Shown one piece after another: positions 55,144 through 63,748 of a stretch of 64,000 bases of DNA. Origin of the DNA: Gammaproteobacteria bacterium. GTDB lineage: Bacteria > Pseudomonadota > Gammaproteobacteria > Ga0077536. Under the pieces are notes generated by a model that worked only from the letters and a program-made list of their open reading frames with translations, was not told the DNA's origin and searched no databases. Position 1 is the first letter of the stretch. Every line of letters begins with the position of its first letter. The DNA is taken from assembly GCA_020849475.1 (NCBI GenBank), contig JADLGE010000031.1:20732-84731 (forward strand). Reading direction: 5' to 3'. The position numbers were made by a program, and so were the translations under genes.

Positions 55144-55518
55144 TCAGCAGCCCGAGCGCTTTTCTGAAACGGCATTGATGAGCGCGACCCCCGCGAGCAC
55201 CAAGGCGATGCCGAGTGCCTTCTCAGTGGTCAGCGGCTCGCGCAACACCAGGATGCCGATGGCGGCCACGCCCACCGTACCTCCGCCAGCCCACACCGGA
55301 TAGGCAACGCTGACCGGCAGGACTTTCATGGCGACGCTGACCAGGTAAAGGGCCAGGCCGAAACTCGCGAGGGCGAGTAGCGTCGGACCGAGCGCAGTGA
55401 AGCCCGCGCTGAAACGCAGTCCCATCACCCCACTCGTTTCGCCTGCGATGGCACAGGCGAGCAAGGCCCACGCCCGGGATGTCGAGCCTGGACCCGGCTC
55501 GGAAGAACACTCCTGCAT
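55144..55518 (-). CDS. small multidrug resistance (SMR) family protein, first subunit
   Basis: A 124-residue SMR protein: Glu in IAGETSGVMGLRFSAGF, and LPVSVAYPVWAGGGTVGVAA. It has a slightly longer N-terminus than its partner. A palindrome directly upstream (55535-55558) could be the operator of the ArsR-type regulator encoded just upstream on the same strand. Confidence 0.9.
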   Translation of the reverse strand: MQECSSEPGPGSTSRAWALLACAIAGETSGVMGLRFSAGFTALGPTLLALASFGLALYLVSVAMKVLPVSVAYPVWAGGGTVGVAAIGILVLREPLTTEKALGIALVLAGVALINAVSEKRSGC

Positions 55519-55534
55519 CTTTCTTTTCGTTTCG

Positions 55535-55558
55535 TCATTTTCGATAATATAAGAATGA
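55535..55558. promoter_or_regulatory. candidate ArsR-type operator
   Basis: Inverted repeat with arms TCATT (55535-55539) and AATGA (55554-55558) plus matching T/A inside, in an AT-rich stretch with a TATTAT that would serve as -10 on the minus strand. It lies 17 bases ahead of the SMR ATG. Confidence 0.5.
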
Positions 55559-55623
55559 TAACGTCGCCCTATCTGACTGTCATTACCCGTGCCGCGGCCG
55601 CGGATTGCGGTGGTGTGAGGGCG

Positions 55624-55989
55624 TCAGGGCGAGGCTGCTTCGCTCAACAGTCGCAGATCGCCTTCCAACGCATCCTTCAGACCCTCGTTCGCAAGACTGT
55701 AATAAATGAGCTTGCCATCGCCCTTGCCACGCAGCCAGCCGCGGTCCTTGAGCAGTTTCAATTGGTGGGAGGTGGCGGCGATGCTCAGTTCCAGCACCGC
55801 AGCGAGATCGCTCACGCACATCTGCTCGGTGCGGCTCAATACCAGCAGGATCTTGAGGCGCGCCGGGTTGGCAAGCAGTTTGTATAAGTCGGCCATGCGC
55901 GGCAGCGCCCTGCGCTCCTTCGTCAGCAGCTTGCGCGCAGCCGCCACCGCTTGTGCGTCAACCCCTGCGGTCGTTGTGTGACGCGCCAT
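55624..55989 (-). CDS. ArsR family transcription regulator
   Basis: A 121-residue winged-helix repressor. ANPARLKILLVLSRTEQMCVSDLAAVLELS then ATSHQLKLLKDRG is the ArsR DNA-binding region. The metal-box Cys of ELCV(C/G)DL is present once (MCVSDL), so metal or redox sensing is possible. AGGAG before the ATG at 55989. Same strand as two SMR exporters 105 bases downstream; probably controls them. Confidence 0.92.
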   Translation of the reverse strand: MARHTTTAGVDAQAVAAARKLLTKERRALPRMADLYKLLANPARLKILLVLSRTEQMCVSDLAAVLELSIAATSHQLKLLKDRGWLRGKGDGKLIYYSLANEGLKDALEGDLRLLSEAASP

Positions 55990-56120
55990 GAATGCTCCTG
56001 ATGTAGTGATTGGATGGCATGGGGTCTTGCGTCCGCGTCGATACAAAATGCAGGTCGCTGGCGCCCACGCTTCACCGGCCTTGATTGAAGTGAAAGTATA
56101 AACGAGCGATTCCGAACACC

Positions 56121-57242
56121 ATGTGGGTTTATCTTCGCTACTGCGGCACTCATCTGCTCATCCTGCTGACCATGATCGGCCTGCTGCTGGGTCAGCACGC
56201 ATCATGGCTCGGCATCGGCGTGGGCGTGCTGGGCTGGATAGGCAGCGATGCCTTGAGTCCGCGTGCCAAGGCGGCGCCGTTAGTCCGGCATCCCTGGCTG
56301 CTGGATATCGTGCTCCACAGTTTCGTGCCATCCATCGCCGCGTTGAGCGTGGTGTTTGCCTGGTATCTGTCAGCCCATGACCTGCTGGGTATCGGACACG
56401 CGCTGGAATCGACCTTCGACTATCCGGTGCTCGCCGCGCGCGCAGCCAAGGATCCCATGGATATTCTTGGCGCCGTCCTGTCGTTCGGGCTCGCTGTGGC
56501 ACTCGGCAGCATCCTGACCGCGCACGAACTCATGCACCGCACCAGCGACGCCGCCGCGATGTTCAGCGCACGCTGGCTGCTCGCCATGGCGTTCAACGCC
56601 AGCCTGGAAGTTGCCCATGTGTTCGGTCATCACCGCGATGTCGGCACGCCGCGTGACCCGGCCACCGCGCGCCGCGGCGAAAACGTTTATCGCTTCTACG
56701 TGCGCTCTTCTCTGGGCCAGGTGGCGCAGGCCTGGAATATCGAAGCGGAGCGACTTCGCGGCCAGCCTCCGCTGCGCCGCCTGTTGTTGGCCAATAAAGT
56801 GACACGCGGTTTTGCTCGTTCCTTGACGGTGCTGTCGCTATACGCCTCGGCCGCTGGAGCGCCGGGCATGGCGGTGTTCCTGCTCGCCTCTTTGTTCAAC
56901 AAGCTGCTGCTCGAAGCTTTGAACTATCTTGAGCACTATGGTCTGGTGCGAAGCCCGGAAACGCCTTATGCATTACGGCACGCTTGGGATACTGACCGTG
57001 CCTTCAGTCACGTGGTGCTGATTCACTTACCGATGCATTCTGAGCATCACCTGCAACCGCTGACGCATTTTGAATCGCTGCACGCCCAACCCCGCGAAAC
57101 GCCGCTGTTGCCTTGCGGCTACCTCGCCGCGCTCGTGCTGACGCTGCTGCCGCCGGTGTGGCACAAAGTGATGGCGCCGAAACTGGCGGAGTGGGACCAG
57201 CGCTTTGCCACGCCCGGCGAGCGGGCGCTGGCCCATGGATGA
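56121..57242 (+). CDS. AlkB-like membrane di-iron oxygenase
   Basis: A 373-residue membrane enzyme of the alkane-hydroxylase/fatty-acid-desaturase superfamily. The di-iron His motifs are HELMHR (residues 135-140), EVAHVFGHH (163-171), HSEHH (306-310), and the AlkB block NYLEHYGLVR (268-277) is present. Several membrane spans. The closest group is AlkB alkane 1-monooxygenases, though xylene monooxygenase and relatives share these motifs. No rubredoxin gene is adjacent. Divergent from arsR. Confidence 0.82.
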   Translation: MWVYLRYCGTHLLILLTMIGLLLGQHASWLGIGVGVLGWIGSDALSPRAKAAPLVRHPWLLDIVLHSFVPSIAALSVVFAWYLSAHDLLGIGHALESTFDYPVLAARAAKDPMDILGAVLSFGLAVALGSILTAHELMHRTSDAAAMFSARWLLAMAFNASLEVAHVFGHHRDVGTPRDPATARRGENVYRFYVRSSLGQVAQAWNIEAERLRGQPPLRRLLLANKVTRGFARSLTVLSLYASAAGAPGMAVFLLASLFNKLLLEALNYLEHYGLVRSPETPYALRHAWDTDRAFSHVVLIHLPMHSEHHLQPLTHFESLHAQPRETPLLPCGYLAALVLTLLPPVWHKVMAPKLAEWDQRFATPGERALAHG

Positions 57243-57440
57243 TCCGTGGTGCGAATAAATTGCACCTAAAGAACACACACCTGCCCGCGCCGCAAACACG
57301 GGCACGTGAAAGGCTCTCTCAGATCGGCACCAGCCGACTATTCCAACTGCGCTGCTCAAGGTCGAATTCGGCTTCGAGTCGCATGTCGCACAGGTCTTCA
57401 TCTGTCAACAGGTGTCCCACGCCCACGGTACGCCAGCGCA
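57243..57440. other. intergenic stretch after the AlkB-like gene
   Basis: Holds a family-2 element near its start (57248-57266) and then no supported gene. The gap continues past the REP pair to 57644, where the promoter of the monooxygenase should be. Confidence 0.4.
57248..57266. repeat. REP-like element, family 2
   Basis: GGTGCGAATAAATTGCACC, arms GGTGC and GCACC, just after a stop codon. Resembles the elements at 41639 and 50452. Confidence 0.55.
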
Positions 57441-57505
57441 TGTCAGGCTGAAGCCTGACCCACAAATACCGCGCTGTTCTCCCTGGGTCAGACTTCAGTC
57501 TGACA
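57441..57505. repeat. inverted pair of REP-like elements, family 1
   Basis: Left copy (57441-57464) TGTCAGGCTGAAGCCTGACC plus CACA; right copy (57485-57505) GGGTCAGACTTCAGTCTGAC plus A, in the opposite direction, 20 bases apart. Same arrangement as at 45013-45104. Confidence 0.85.
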
Positions 57506-57644
57506 CTCGTAGACCATCGGCATGACGGCCCAAAGGCTCGCCCACTCCAGCGCTGCCTTTATACTTCGCGTCTCGAATGCGGGCACAAACGCCCATGGCC
57601 CAACCCAGCCTGCCCAGGCTTAGAGATCCTCTGCGAGCGATGAC

Positions 57645-59288
57645 ATGACCGATACCGAGCGCCCCATCACACACCCCGACTACGACGTGGTCGTGGTCGG
57701 TTCCGGCTTCGCCGGCATCTATGCCCTGTGGACGGCGCGCCAGCGCGGCCTCTCTGTACGCGGCTTCGAACGCGGCGCCGACGTCGGCGGCACCTGGTAT
57801 TGGAATGCCTACCCGGGTGCGCGTTGCGATGTGGAGAGCTACAACTACGCCTACTTCTTCAACAGCGACATCGTGCGTGACTGGAGCTGGTCCGACGCGT
57901 GCGCGGGGCAGAAAGAGATTCAGCGCTACCTGCGCTTCGTCGCTGAGCGCTGCGACGTGGTAAAGGACATCACCTTCAACACCAAGGTGCTCTCGGCCCG
58001 CTACGACGAAGCGACCGGCCTGTGGGCCTTGCGCACCTCGGCCGACGACACCGTCACCTGTCGCTACCCGGTGCTCGCCATCGGCGCGCTGTCCGACCCC
58101 AAGGCGCCGGACATCGAGGGTGTCGCGGATTTCAAAGGTGAGGCGTACTTCACTTCGAGCTGGCCGAAAGACCGCGTCGTCGATTTACGTGGCAAGCGGG
58201 TGGGCGTGATCGGTACAGGCTCGTCCGGCGTGCAGGTCATCCCCGAGATAGCGAAAGTCGCGTCCGAGGTGCACGTATTCCAGCGCACCGCCAACTATGT
58301 CACGCCGACCAATGGCGGGCCGATGGATGCCGCGCTGGTCGCCGCCCTGCGCGACGACCCGCAAGCCGTGCGCCGTGCGTTTCGCGAGACCTATGGCGGC
58401 CATACGCCGCTGCGCATGGGGGACGAGCGCTTCGTCGAACTCGACGCGGCGGGCCGTGAACGCGTATTGCGCGAGGCGTGGGCCGGCAACTACACCGCGC
58501 TCGCATTCCGCGACGCCTACCTGCCCGAGGCCAACGCCGCCATTTCGGATTTCATTCGCCAGCGCATGCATGAGCAGGTCAACGATCCCTGGACCGCCGA
58601 CCACCTGGTACCGTGGGACCATCCCTACGGCGGCAAACGCCCCTGCCAGAGCGATGTTTATTTGCAGACCTTCAATCTGCCCCACGTACGCCTGGTTTCG
58701 CTGCCCGAGACGCCCATTGAAAAGATCCTGCCCGACGGCATCAAGACCAGCACCGAAACCATCCCGCTCGACGTCATCGTCTATGCCACCGGTTTCGATG
58801 CCATCTCCGGCCCGGTGTTCGCCATCGACATCCAGGGCATGGGCGGCCGCAAGATGAAAGACGCATGGGCCGACGGCCCGCTCAACTATCTCGGCACCAT
58901 GGTGCACGGCTTCCCGAATCTCTTTCTGCCATCGAGCGCGATGTCACCCTCGGTGCTGTCGAACATGGCGACGTTGGCTGAACAGCAGGTCGATTTCATC
59001 TTCGACACCATTGAGTGGCTCGACCAGCACGGCCGCCCGCAACTCCATCCGCGCGCCGACTCGCAGGAATTCTGGCGCAAGGAAACCCTGCGCTACGCCG
59101 AGCGCCGGCCCGGCGCGCTGACCACCAAGAGCTGGTACTCGGGCGCCAACATCCCGGGCAAGGCACGGGTGTTCATGGTTTATTGCGGTGGCTTCAAGCG
59201 TTACAACGAGACTTGTTACCGGGAACTGCAAAACGATTTTCCGGGGTACGAGTTGCTGAACGCGCCGGGGCGAGGCGAGGCGGCCTAG
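57645..59288 (+). CDS. Baeyer-Villiger-type FAD monooxygenase
   Basis: A 547-residue flavoprotein of the cyclohexanone-monooxygenase type. FAD site VVVGSGFAGIYAL (about 16-28), NADP site GVIGTGSSGVQ (about 187-197), GGTWYWNAYPGARCDVES and the late active-site block WDHPYGGKRP are normal. The class fingerprint FxGxxxHxxxWP reads FKGEAYFTSSWP (163-174), with Phe169 in place of His. This could change activity, as the His is near invariant. Starts at ATG 57645; no strong ribosome site. Likely turns a ketone into an ester. Confidence 0.87.
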   Translation: MTDTERPITHPDYDVVVVGSGFAGIYALWTARQRGLSVRGFERGADVGGTWYWNAYPGARCDVESYNYAYFFNSDIVRDWSWSDACAGQKEIQRYLRFVAERCDVVKDITFNTKVLSARYDEATGLWALRTSADDTVTCRYPVLAIGALSDPKAPDIEGVADFKGEAYFTSSWPKDRVVDLRGKRVGVIGTGSSGVQVIPEIAKVASEVHVFQRTANYVTPTNGGPMDAALVAALRDDPQAVRRAFRETYGGHTPLRMGDERFVELDAAGRERVLREAWAGNYTALAFRDAYLPEANAAISDFIRQRMHEQVNDPWTADHLVPWDHPYGGKRPCQSDVYLQTFNLPHVRLVSLPETPIEKILPDGIKTSTETIPLDVIVYATGFDAISGPVFAIDIQGMGGRKMKDAWADGPLNYLGTMVHGFPNLFLPSSAMSPSVLSNMATLAEQQVDFIFDTIEWLDQHGRPQLHPRADSQEFWRKETLRYAERRPGALTTKSWYSGANIPGKARVFMVYCGGFKRYNETCYRELQNDFPGYELLNAPGRGEAA

Positions 59289-59400
59289 GCAGCCAGGGGC
59301 GCGCGGCCTTCACCGCGCCCCTCCCCATCCGACGAATGGCACTTGCCCCGGCCGCTGGATACGCTTTGATGCATCGGTCTGGCCAGGCAGGAGATGTTCC

Positions 59401-60426
59401 ATGCGCTTCGGTGTGATGCACGACTTTCGCAACCCTCAGCGCTGGCACGTGCCCAGCCCCACGTTCTACGAGTCGATGATCAAACAAGTGGTCGCCATGG
59501 AGCACATGGGCTACGACCATGTGTGGCTCACCGAGCACCACTTCACCGAAGACGCCTACAATCCCGTGCCGCTCGCCATGGCCTGCGCGCTCGCGGCGCG
59601 CACGAAGAAGATCCGCATCGGCACCTTCGTCATGCTCATGCCCTTCATGCATCCCGTGCGCGCCGCCGAGGAAGTGACGCTGGCCGACATCCTCTCCAAC
59701 GGCCGCTTCGATCTCGGCGTCGGCCAGGGCTATACGCACGAAGAATTCGACGCCTTCTGCCAGAAGCGCAGCGAACGCGGCGCCCGCCTCGAAGAAGGCG
59801 TGACGCTCATGAAGAAACTCCTGACGGAAGAAAACGTGAGCTTCGACGGCCGCTTCACCCAGGTGAAGAACGCCACGCTCATGCCGCGCCCCGTGCAACA
59901 GCCCGTACCGATCTGGATAGGCGCGCGCGGCCCCAAAGCCATCCGCCGCGCCGCGGCGCTAGGCGCGAATCTCATGACCACCTTGGGCCCCGACCCGGTG
60001 CCCGAGTACATGGCCGCATTGAAGGAGCTTGGCCGCGATCCCGCGCAGTTCAAGGTAGCGCAACTGCGCATGGTCTACGTCGCCGACAGCGACGACCAAG
60101 CCTGGGAAGAAGCCCAGCATCACCTCTGGCACGTGTTCGACTACTACCGCGGCGTGCTGTCGAGCTCGGCCGACGTGGAGGGTGACGCGGCGCTGGCCGA
60201 TTGGCCGATGAAGCGGGCGGAGGATCTGCGGTACTCGCCGATGGCGGCGGATTTGTTTGTCGGGTCGGCGAAGACGGTGGCGGACAAGTTGCAGAAGTTC
60301 GTGAGCGGCACGGTGTGCACGGACTTCATCATGTCCACGCATCTGGCGGGGATTGCCGTTGCGAAGAGTACGCGGTCGTTGGAGTTGTTTGCGCGGGAGG
60401 TGATGCCGGGGTTTCGGGGGAGGTGA
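59401..60426 (+). CDS. luciferase-like (LLM) flavin-dependent oxidoreductase
   Basis: A 341-residue TIM-barrel F420/FMN oxidoreductase of the LLM class. DHVWLTEHHFTED, LADILSNGRFDLGVGQGY and WIGARGPKAIRRAA are typical. CAGGAGATG precedes the ATG. Alkanal- or ketone-type substrates are usual; with the AlkB-like and Baeyer-Villiger genes it may take part in hydrocarbon or terpenoid breakdown (inference). Last gene before the base-composition change. Confidence 0.9.
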   Translation: MRFGVMHDFRNPQRWHVPSPTFYESMIKQVVAMEHMGYDHVWLTEHHFTEDAYNPVPLAMACALAARTKKIRIGTFVMLMPFMHPVRAAEEVTLADILSNGRFDLGVGQGYTHEEFDAFCQKRSERGARLEEGVTLMKKLLTEENVSFDGRFTQVKNATLMPRPVQQPVPIWIGARGPKAIRRAAALGANLMTTLGPDPVPEYMAALKELGRDPAQFKVAQLRMVYVADSDDQAWEEAQHHLWHVFDYYRGVLSSSADVEGDAALADWPMKRAEDLRYSPMAADLFVGSAKTVADKLQKFVSGTVCTDFIMSTHLAGIAVAKSTRSLELFAREVMPGFRGR

Positions 60427-60709
60427 GTTCTTGAAAGGCCGTCATCGATTGCGTGCCGCATATGGTCACGCCTGCGCTGGTGCCGGTTGACGGTTCGCCA
60501 AAGGCTAATCCGTTATGAGCACAATAAATGAGGCGTGAGGTCCTCGGGTCGAGCAAGGCTAGTGCTATAAAAGCTAGAGCATGCAAAAGATCTTTATCAG
60601 CCAGTCGTTAAACCGAGGGGCGCAGGATATTCAATCGCGTTGAAAACAACCAAAAATTGATTGAATTCGAGCTGCTGGGCTTTACTGCCGTGCATATCTG
60701 GAATGACGC
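60427..60709. other. boundary region with change of base composition
   Basis: No gene supported. From roughly 60430 on, sequence becomes visibly richer in A and T and codon choice changes, which marks the probable left border of an island. The promoter of the next gene should be here. Confidence 0.5.
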
Positions 60710-62779
60710 ATGACCGATTCTTTAAGGCGCGGCCCACAATCCGCATGGTATGAGGGAACGCGAGAGGATTTTCTTTCTGCCACTACGCAGGATGTTGCCA
60801 ATCAACTTGCAGGCCGTGCGGCAGCGGAAAGTCTCGCCATAGAGTCGGCGCAAACGCAAGAATGGCAAAGAAGTATCAGTCTTCTACAAACCCACCTTGG
60901 CGAACGGATCCCACTTATTCGCGACGTCCTCGCCGGCGTCGGTAGCGAATCGATCCGCCATGTCATCCTCGAGTTCGATTTCCGCCGGCGAGGATTGCGA
61001 TTGGATTGCGTTCTTCTTGCTGATGGCGTGATCTTCGTCGTGGAATTTAAGCGCACGCGACTAGCGCGGGCGGATTTCGACCAAGTGATGACCTATGCAG
61101 TGAATCTCTTAGAATTTCACAAAGTCACGCGAGAGTGGTGTGCAGAGAGCGGTGGCATTGTGGTTCCTGTTCTTGCCTTGACGACGGGAGAGTTGGGCAA
61201 ACGGCCAGAGTGGTTTGGGCTCGCCGGACATAGTTGGCCCTCGCTTGCGCATCGTCCACTTGAATGCGATCGGGACAGCATCAAGGACGCATTTCAGTTG
61301 GCCTTGAAGAATCGGCGGACAGATTCTCCTCTGTCGAGTAGAAAATGGATCGAATCGAGCTTTCGTCCCTCATCGTCGATTTTAGATGCGGCGTTGTCCT
61401 TGTATGGCAATCACGACGTAGCAGCCATCGAGGAGCATGCGGCACCCAAGGAGGCGATTGAGGCAAGCGTCAGGGAAATTCGGAAGCAGATTGAGGCGGC
61501 TATAACATGCGGCGAATACCACATCCTGTTTCTATCTGGCGCTCCCGGCGCCGGCAAGACACTTGTGGGTCTCGATATCGTTATGCGGGGCGAATTCGCA
61601 GATCAATCCGTCTTCGTCACTGGTAACGCACCGCTTGTCGATGTTCTGAACAAAGCGCTTGCTGCCTCTTATCGAGCGCAGGGGCGTCAGCCTCCCATCT
61701 GGGCTATGACAGGGTATAAGCATACCGACGCGCATCTGGTGGCGAGTGCTGCGACCTTCAAGATCGTGAAGGCGCATAAGTTTTTGAGCGAGCGTGGAAG
61801 AATTCATCACCAAGAGGACTCGCGTATTTTGGTTTTCGATGAGGCTCAGCGGACTTACGAAAAGGGCAGGGTCGTGCTCAATAAGCCACTCCCCGACCAT
61901 GAGGCAGATCTGATTCTTGCGGCCCAGAGAGGAATGTTTCCCCATGGCGGCGCTGTTGTCGTAGCGCTCGTAGGCCACAACCAAGCAATCAATCGTGGAG
62001 AGCGCGGCATCAAAGCATGGTTGGAGGCGGCTGACCGTGGCGGCTGGTCTTTCTCAATCGATGACGAAACGCTAAGCCTCGCTGAAATAACCGAGAGAGA
62101 TAAATGGTCAGCCCATCCAAAGCGGAAGCACCTTTTTCATGGCCATTTGCGTCAATCGATGCGTTTCTATCGCAATAGTGCAGTAGAAGAGTGGGTGGGC
62201 GCGTTGATCGACGGGCGAATCGCTGACGCAGCTTCCTTAGCCACTCAGTTGGGCAAGCACGAAAGCGTTATTTGGTTAACGCGTAATCTCAGTTCCGCAC
62301 GTCGATGGGGGAAGCGGCATGCCATAGGCGGGCAGCGCGTAGGGCTTATCGCGTCGGGCCAGGCGCGACGTCTCGCCGCCGAGGGATTGTTCGTCGACCA
62401 TAAACCGGATATTGCGGACTGGATGCTTACTCCGGGTTCGGATATTAGGTCGTCTAATACATTAGAGACCGTACAGAACCAATATCAAATTCAGGGCTTG
62501 GAATTGGACTACAGCATCGTCTGCTGGGACGCGGATTTTCGCCACAACGGTACCGAATGGACCGCCCATAAATTGAAGGGTGAAGACTGGCAAAACGATT
62601 CGCTGATTAACGTGGCCAAGAATGGTTATCGAGTTTTGCTTACTCGGGCGCGCAAAGGAATGGTGATTTTCGTACCGAAAGGCGATTTGTCCGGCGAAGA
62701 CAAAACCCGCAACGTGGATTTCTATGACGGGGTCTGGGAATTTCTGAAAAAGTGCGGGGCATTAGAGTTTGAAGATTGA
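60710..62779 (+). CDS. PD-(D/E)XK nuclease-like / DUF2075 P-loop ATPase
   Basis: A 689-residue protein. N-terminal domain (about 60-130) has RLDCVLLADG then VVEFK (Asp99, Glu112, Lys114), the PD-(D/E)XK nuclease pattern. C-terminal half is DUF2075: Walker A GAPGAGKT (277-284), Walker B ILVFDEAQRT (around 375-381), a helicase-like middle, and NGYRVLLTRARKGMVIFVP near the end. DUF2075 ATPases are often found in defence islands, and this base use differs from the flanks. A DNA-targeting antiviral role is inferred, not shown. Confidence 0.83.
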   Translation: MTDSLRRGPQSAWYEGTREDFLSATTQDVANQLAGRAAAESLAIESAQTQEWQRSISLLQTHLGERIPLIRDVLAGVGSESIRHVILEFDFRRRGLRLDCVLLADGVIFVVEFKRTRLARADFDQVMTYAVNLLEFHKVTREWCAESGGIVVPVLALTTGELGKRPEWFGLAGHSWPSLAHRPLECDRDSIKDAFQLALKNRRTDSPLSSRKWIESSFRPSSSILDAALSLYGNHDVAAIEEHAAPKEAIEASVREIRKQIEAAITCGEYHILFLSGAPGAGKTLVGLDIVMRGEFADQSVFVTGNAPLVDVLNKALAASYRAQGRQPPIWAMTGYKHTDAHLVASAATFKIVKAHKFLSERGRIHHQEDSRILVFDEAQRTYEKGRVVLNKPLPDHEADLILAAQRGMFPHGGAVVVALVGHNQAINRGERGIKAWLEAADRGGWSFSIDDETLSLAEITERDKWSAHPKRKHLFHGHLRQSMRFYRNSAVEEWVGALIDGRIADAASLATQLGKHESVIWLTRNLSSARRWGKRHAIGGQRVGLIASGQARRLAAEGLFVDHKPDIADWMLTPGSDIRSSNTLETVQNQYQIQGLELDYSIVCWDADFRHNGTEWTAHKLKGEDWQNDSLINVAKNGYRVLLTRARKGMVIFVPKGDLSGEDKTRNVDFYDGVWEFLKKCGALEFED

Positions 62780-62815
62780 AGTAGGCTACGAGCGACTTTC
62801 GATTCGTAGCCAACT

Positions 62816-62889
62816 TGGTACCGGAAGGGGGGAATCCAACCCCCACATCCTCACGGATAGCAGATTTTGAGTCTGGCGCGTTCCGCCAA
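62816..62889 (-). pseudogene. tRNA-Leu (CAA) remnant
   Basis: On the minus strand, GGCGGAACGCGCCAGACT (62886-62869), anticodon loop CTCAAAA (anticodon CAA), a variable arm, T-arm GGGGG-TTGGATT-CCCCC and end GGTACCA are recognisable. The D-loop is shortened, the 5' acceptor strand is missing, the T-loop has G for C and one extra base lies before the acceptor. So it is a broken copy, not a working tRNA; likely an attachment-site remnant. Confidence 0.7.
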
Positions 62890-62943
62890 CGTAATCGGAT
62901 AAGTTCCTTAGCGATTGAGAACGGGTAAAAATCTGTGGGTCCG

Positions 62944-63462
62944 TCATGACACCACACTACTCAGTCGCAGCATCAACGTCATCGAATGCAGAGGTGACGG
63001 CTGAAAACCAAAATGCTCGTAGAATTGCTTGGCTCGTTCGTGCAATGCATGCACAAGCAGCGCTCGTACCCCGGCATTCTCTGCAACTGCGATTGCTCGG
63101 TTCACGGCGTCCTGGAGCAGGGCAGGACCGAGATCCTGGCCCTGCATGTCGAGATGCACCGCTAGTCGCGCGAGCACCATGACCGGCACCGGGTCCGGCA
63201 TGTTGCGTCGTACACGGGTGGTTGCCAGTTCATGTGAAACCGCGCCAGCGGCCATCGCATAGTACGCATGGACACGTGCATTCTGATCGGTAACGACGAA
63301 GGTGCGCGTTGCGCCGCTGGCCTGATTGGCCAAGGCACGGCGCTTCAGCCATTCATCGAGTTCGGCCTCGCCGCACTCGAAGTCGTCAAGGCGGTGGGCA
63401 GCCGTCAGCGGCTCGGGCGGACGAAGCGCCAGGTTCAGCGCTTCGCGGACTTCTTGCCCCAC
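62944..63462 (-). CDS. GNAT acetyltransferase toxin (TacT type)
   Basis: A 172-residue GNAT protein. HRLDDFECGEAELDEWLKRR near the start, ARLAVHLDMQGQDLGPALLQ (acetyl-CoA loop) and RAKQFYEHFGFQPSP with the catalytic-type Tyr are the TacT signature. Such toxins acetylate charged tRNAs. Starts at GTG 63462 inside the antitoxin gene; the 28-base overlap is typical of TacAT modules. Confidence 0.9.
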   Translation of the reverse strand: MGQEVREALNLALRPPEPLTAAHRLDDFECGEAELDEWLKRRALANQASGATRTFVVTDQNARVHAYYAMAAGAVSHELATTRVRRNMPDPVPVMVLARLAVHLDMQGQDLGPALLQDAVNRAIAVAENAGVRALLVHALHERAKQFYEHFGFQPSPLHSMTLMLRLSSVVS

Positions 63463-63713
63463 GGCGCCTTGACCGCCAGTAAGCGTTCAAGACTCGGATT
63501 AGGGGTCGGTGGTGCGTCAAGCAACTTGGTAAATTGCCGAAGTTTGTCGGCGTCCAGACGGAAGAATATCTGGTCGAGCAGAATGGACTGAGCCTTGTCG
63601 CAAGCGGCCTCGAGCATGAAATCCGAGCGGCTCTTGCCGAGCAGTTCCGCAGCCTGGTCGATCAGATCCCGCTGCTCAGGCCGCGCCCGCAGATTGATGG
63701 CGGCATCACGCAT
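63435..63713 (-). CDS. DUF1778 antitoxin (TacA type)
   Basis: A 92-residue ribbon-helix-helix protein: NLRARPEQRDLIDQAAELLGKSRSDFMLEA is the DUF1778 DNA-binding part and the C-terminal tail (LLDAPPTPNPSLERLLAVKA) would wrap the toxin. GGAG before the ATG. Expected to repress its own promoter, where an inverted repeat is present. Confidence 0.92.
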   Translation of the reverse strand: MRDAAINLRARPEQRDLIDQAAELLGKSRSDFMLEAACDKAQSILLDQIFFRLDADKLRQFTKLLDAPPTPNPSLERLLAVKAPWGKKSAKR

Positions 63714-63727
63714 GTCATCTCCAGCGG

Positions 63728-63748
63728 CGTATACACAATAGATATACG
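63728..63748. promoter_or_regulatory. operator of the toxin-antitoxin operon
   Basis: Arms CGTATA (63728-63733) and TATACG (63743-63748) nine bases apart, 15 bases upstream of the antitoxin ATG and overlapping possible TATA-like -10 sequence. Fits autorepression by a ribbon-helix-helix antitoxin. Confidence 0.65.

Noticed and set aside
62816..62889. Working tRNA-Leu
   Set aside because: 5' acceptor strand and part of the D-loop missing, T-loop altered, extra base before the acceptor end; treated as a remnant.
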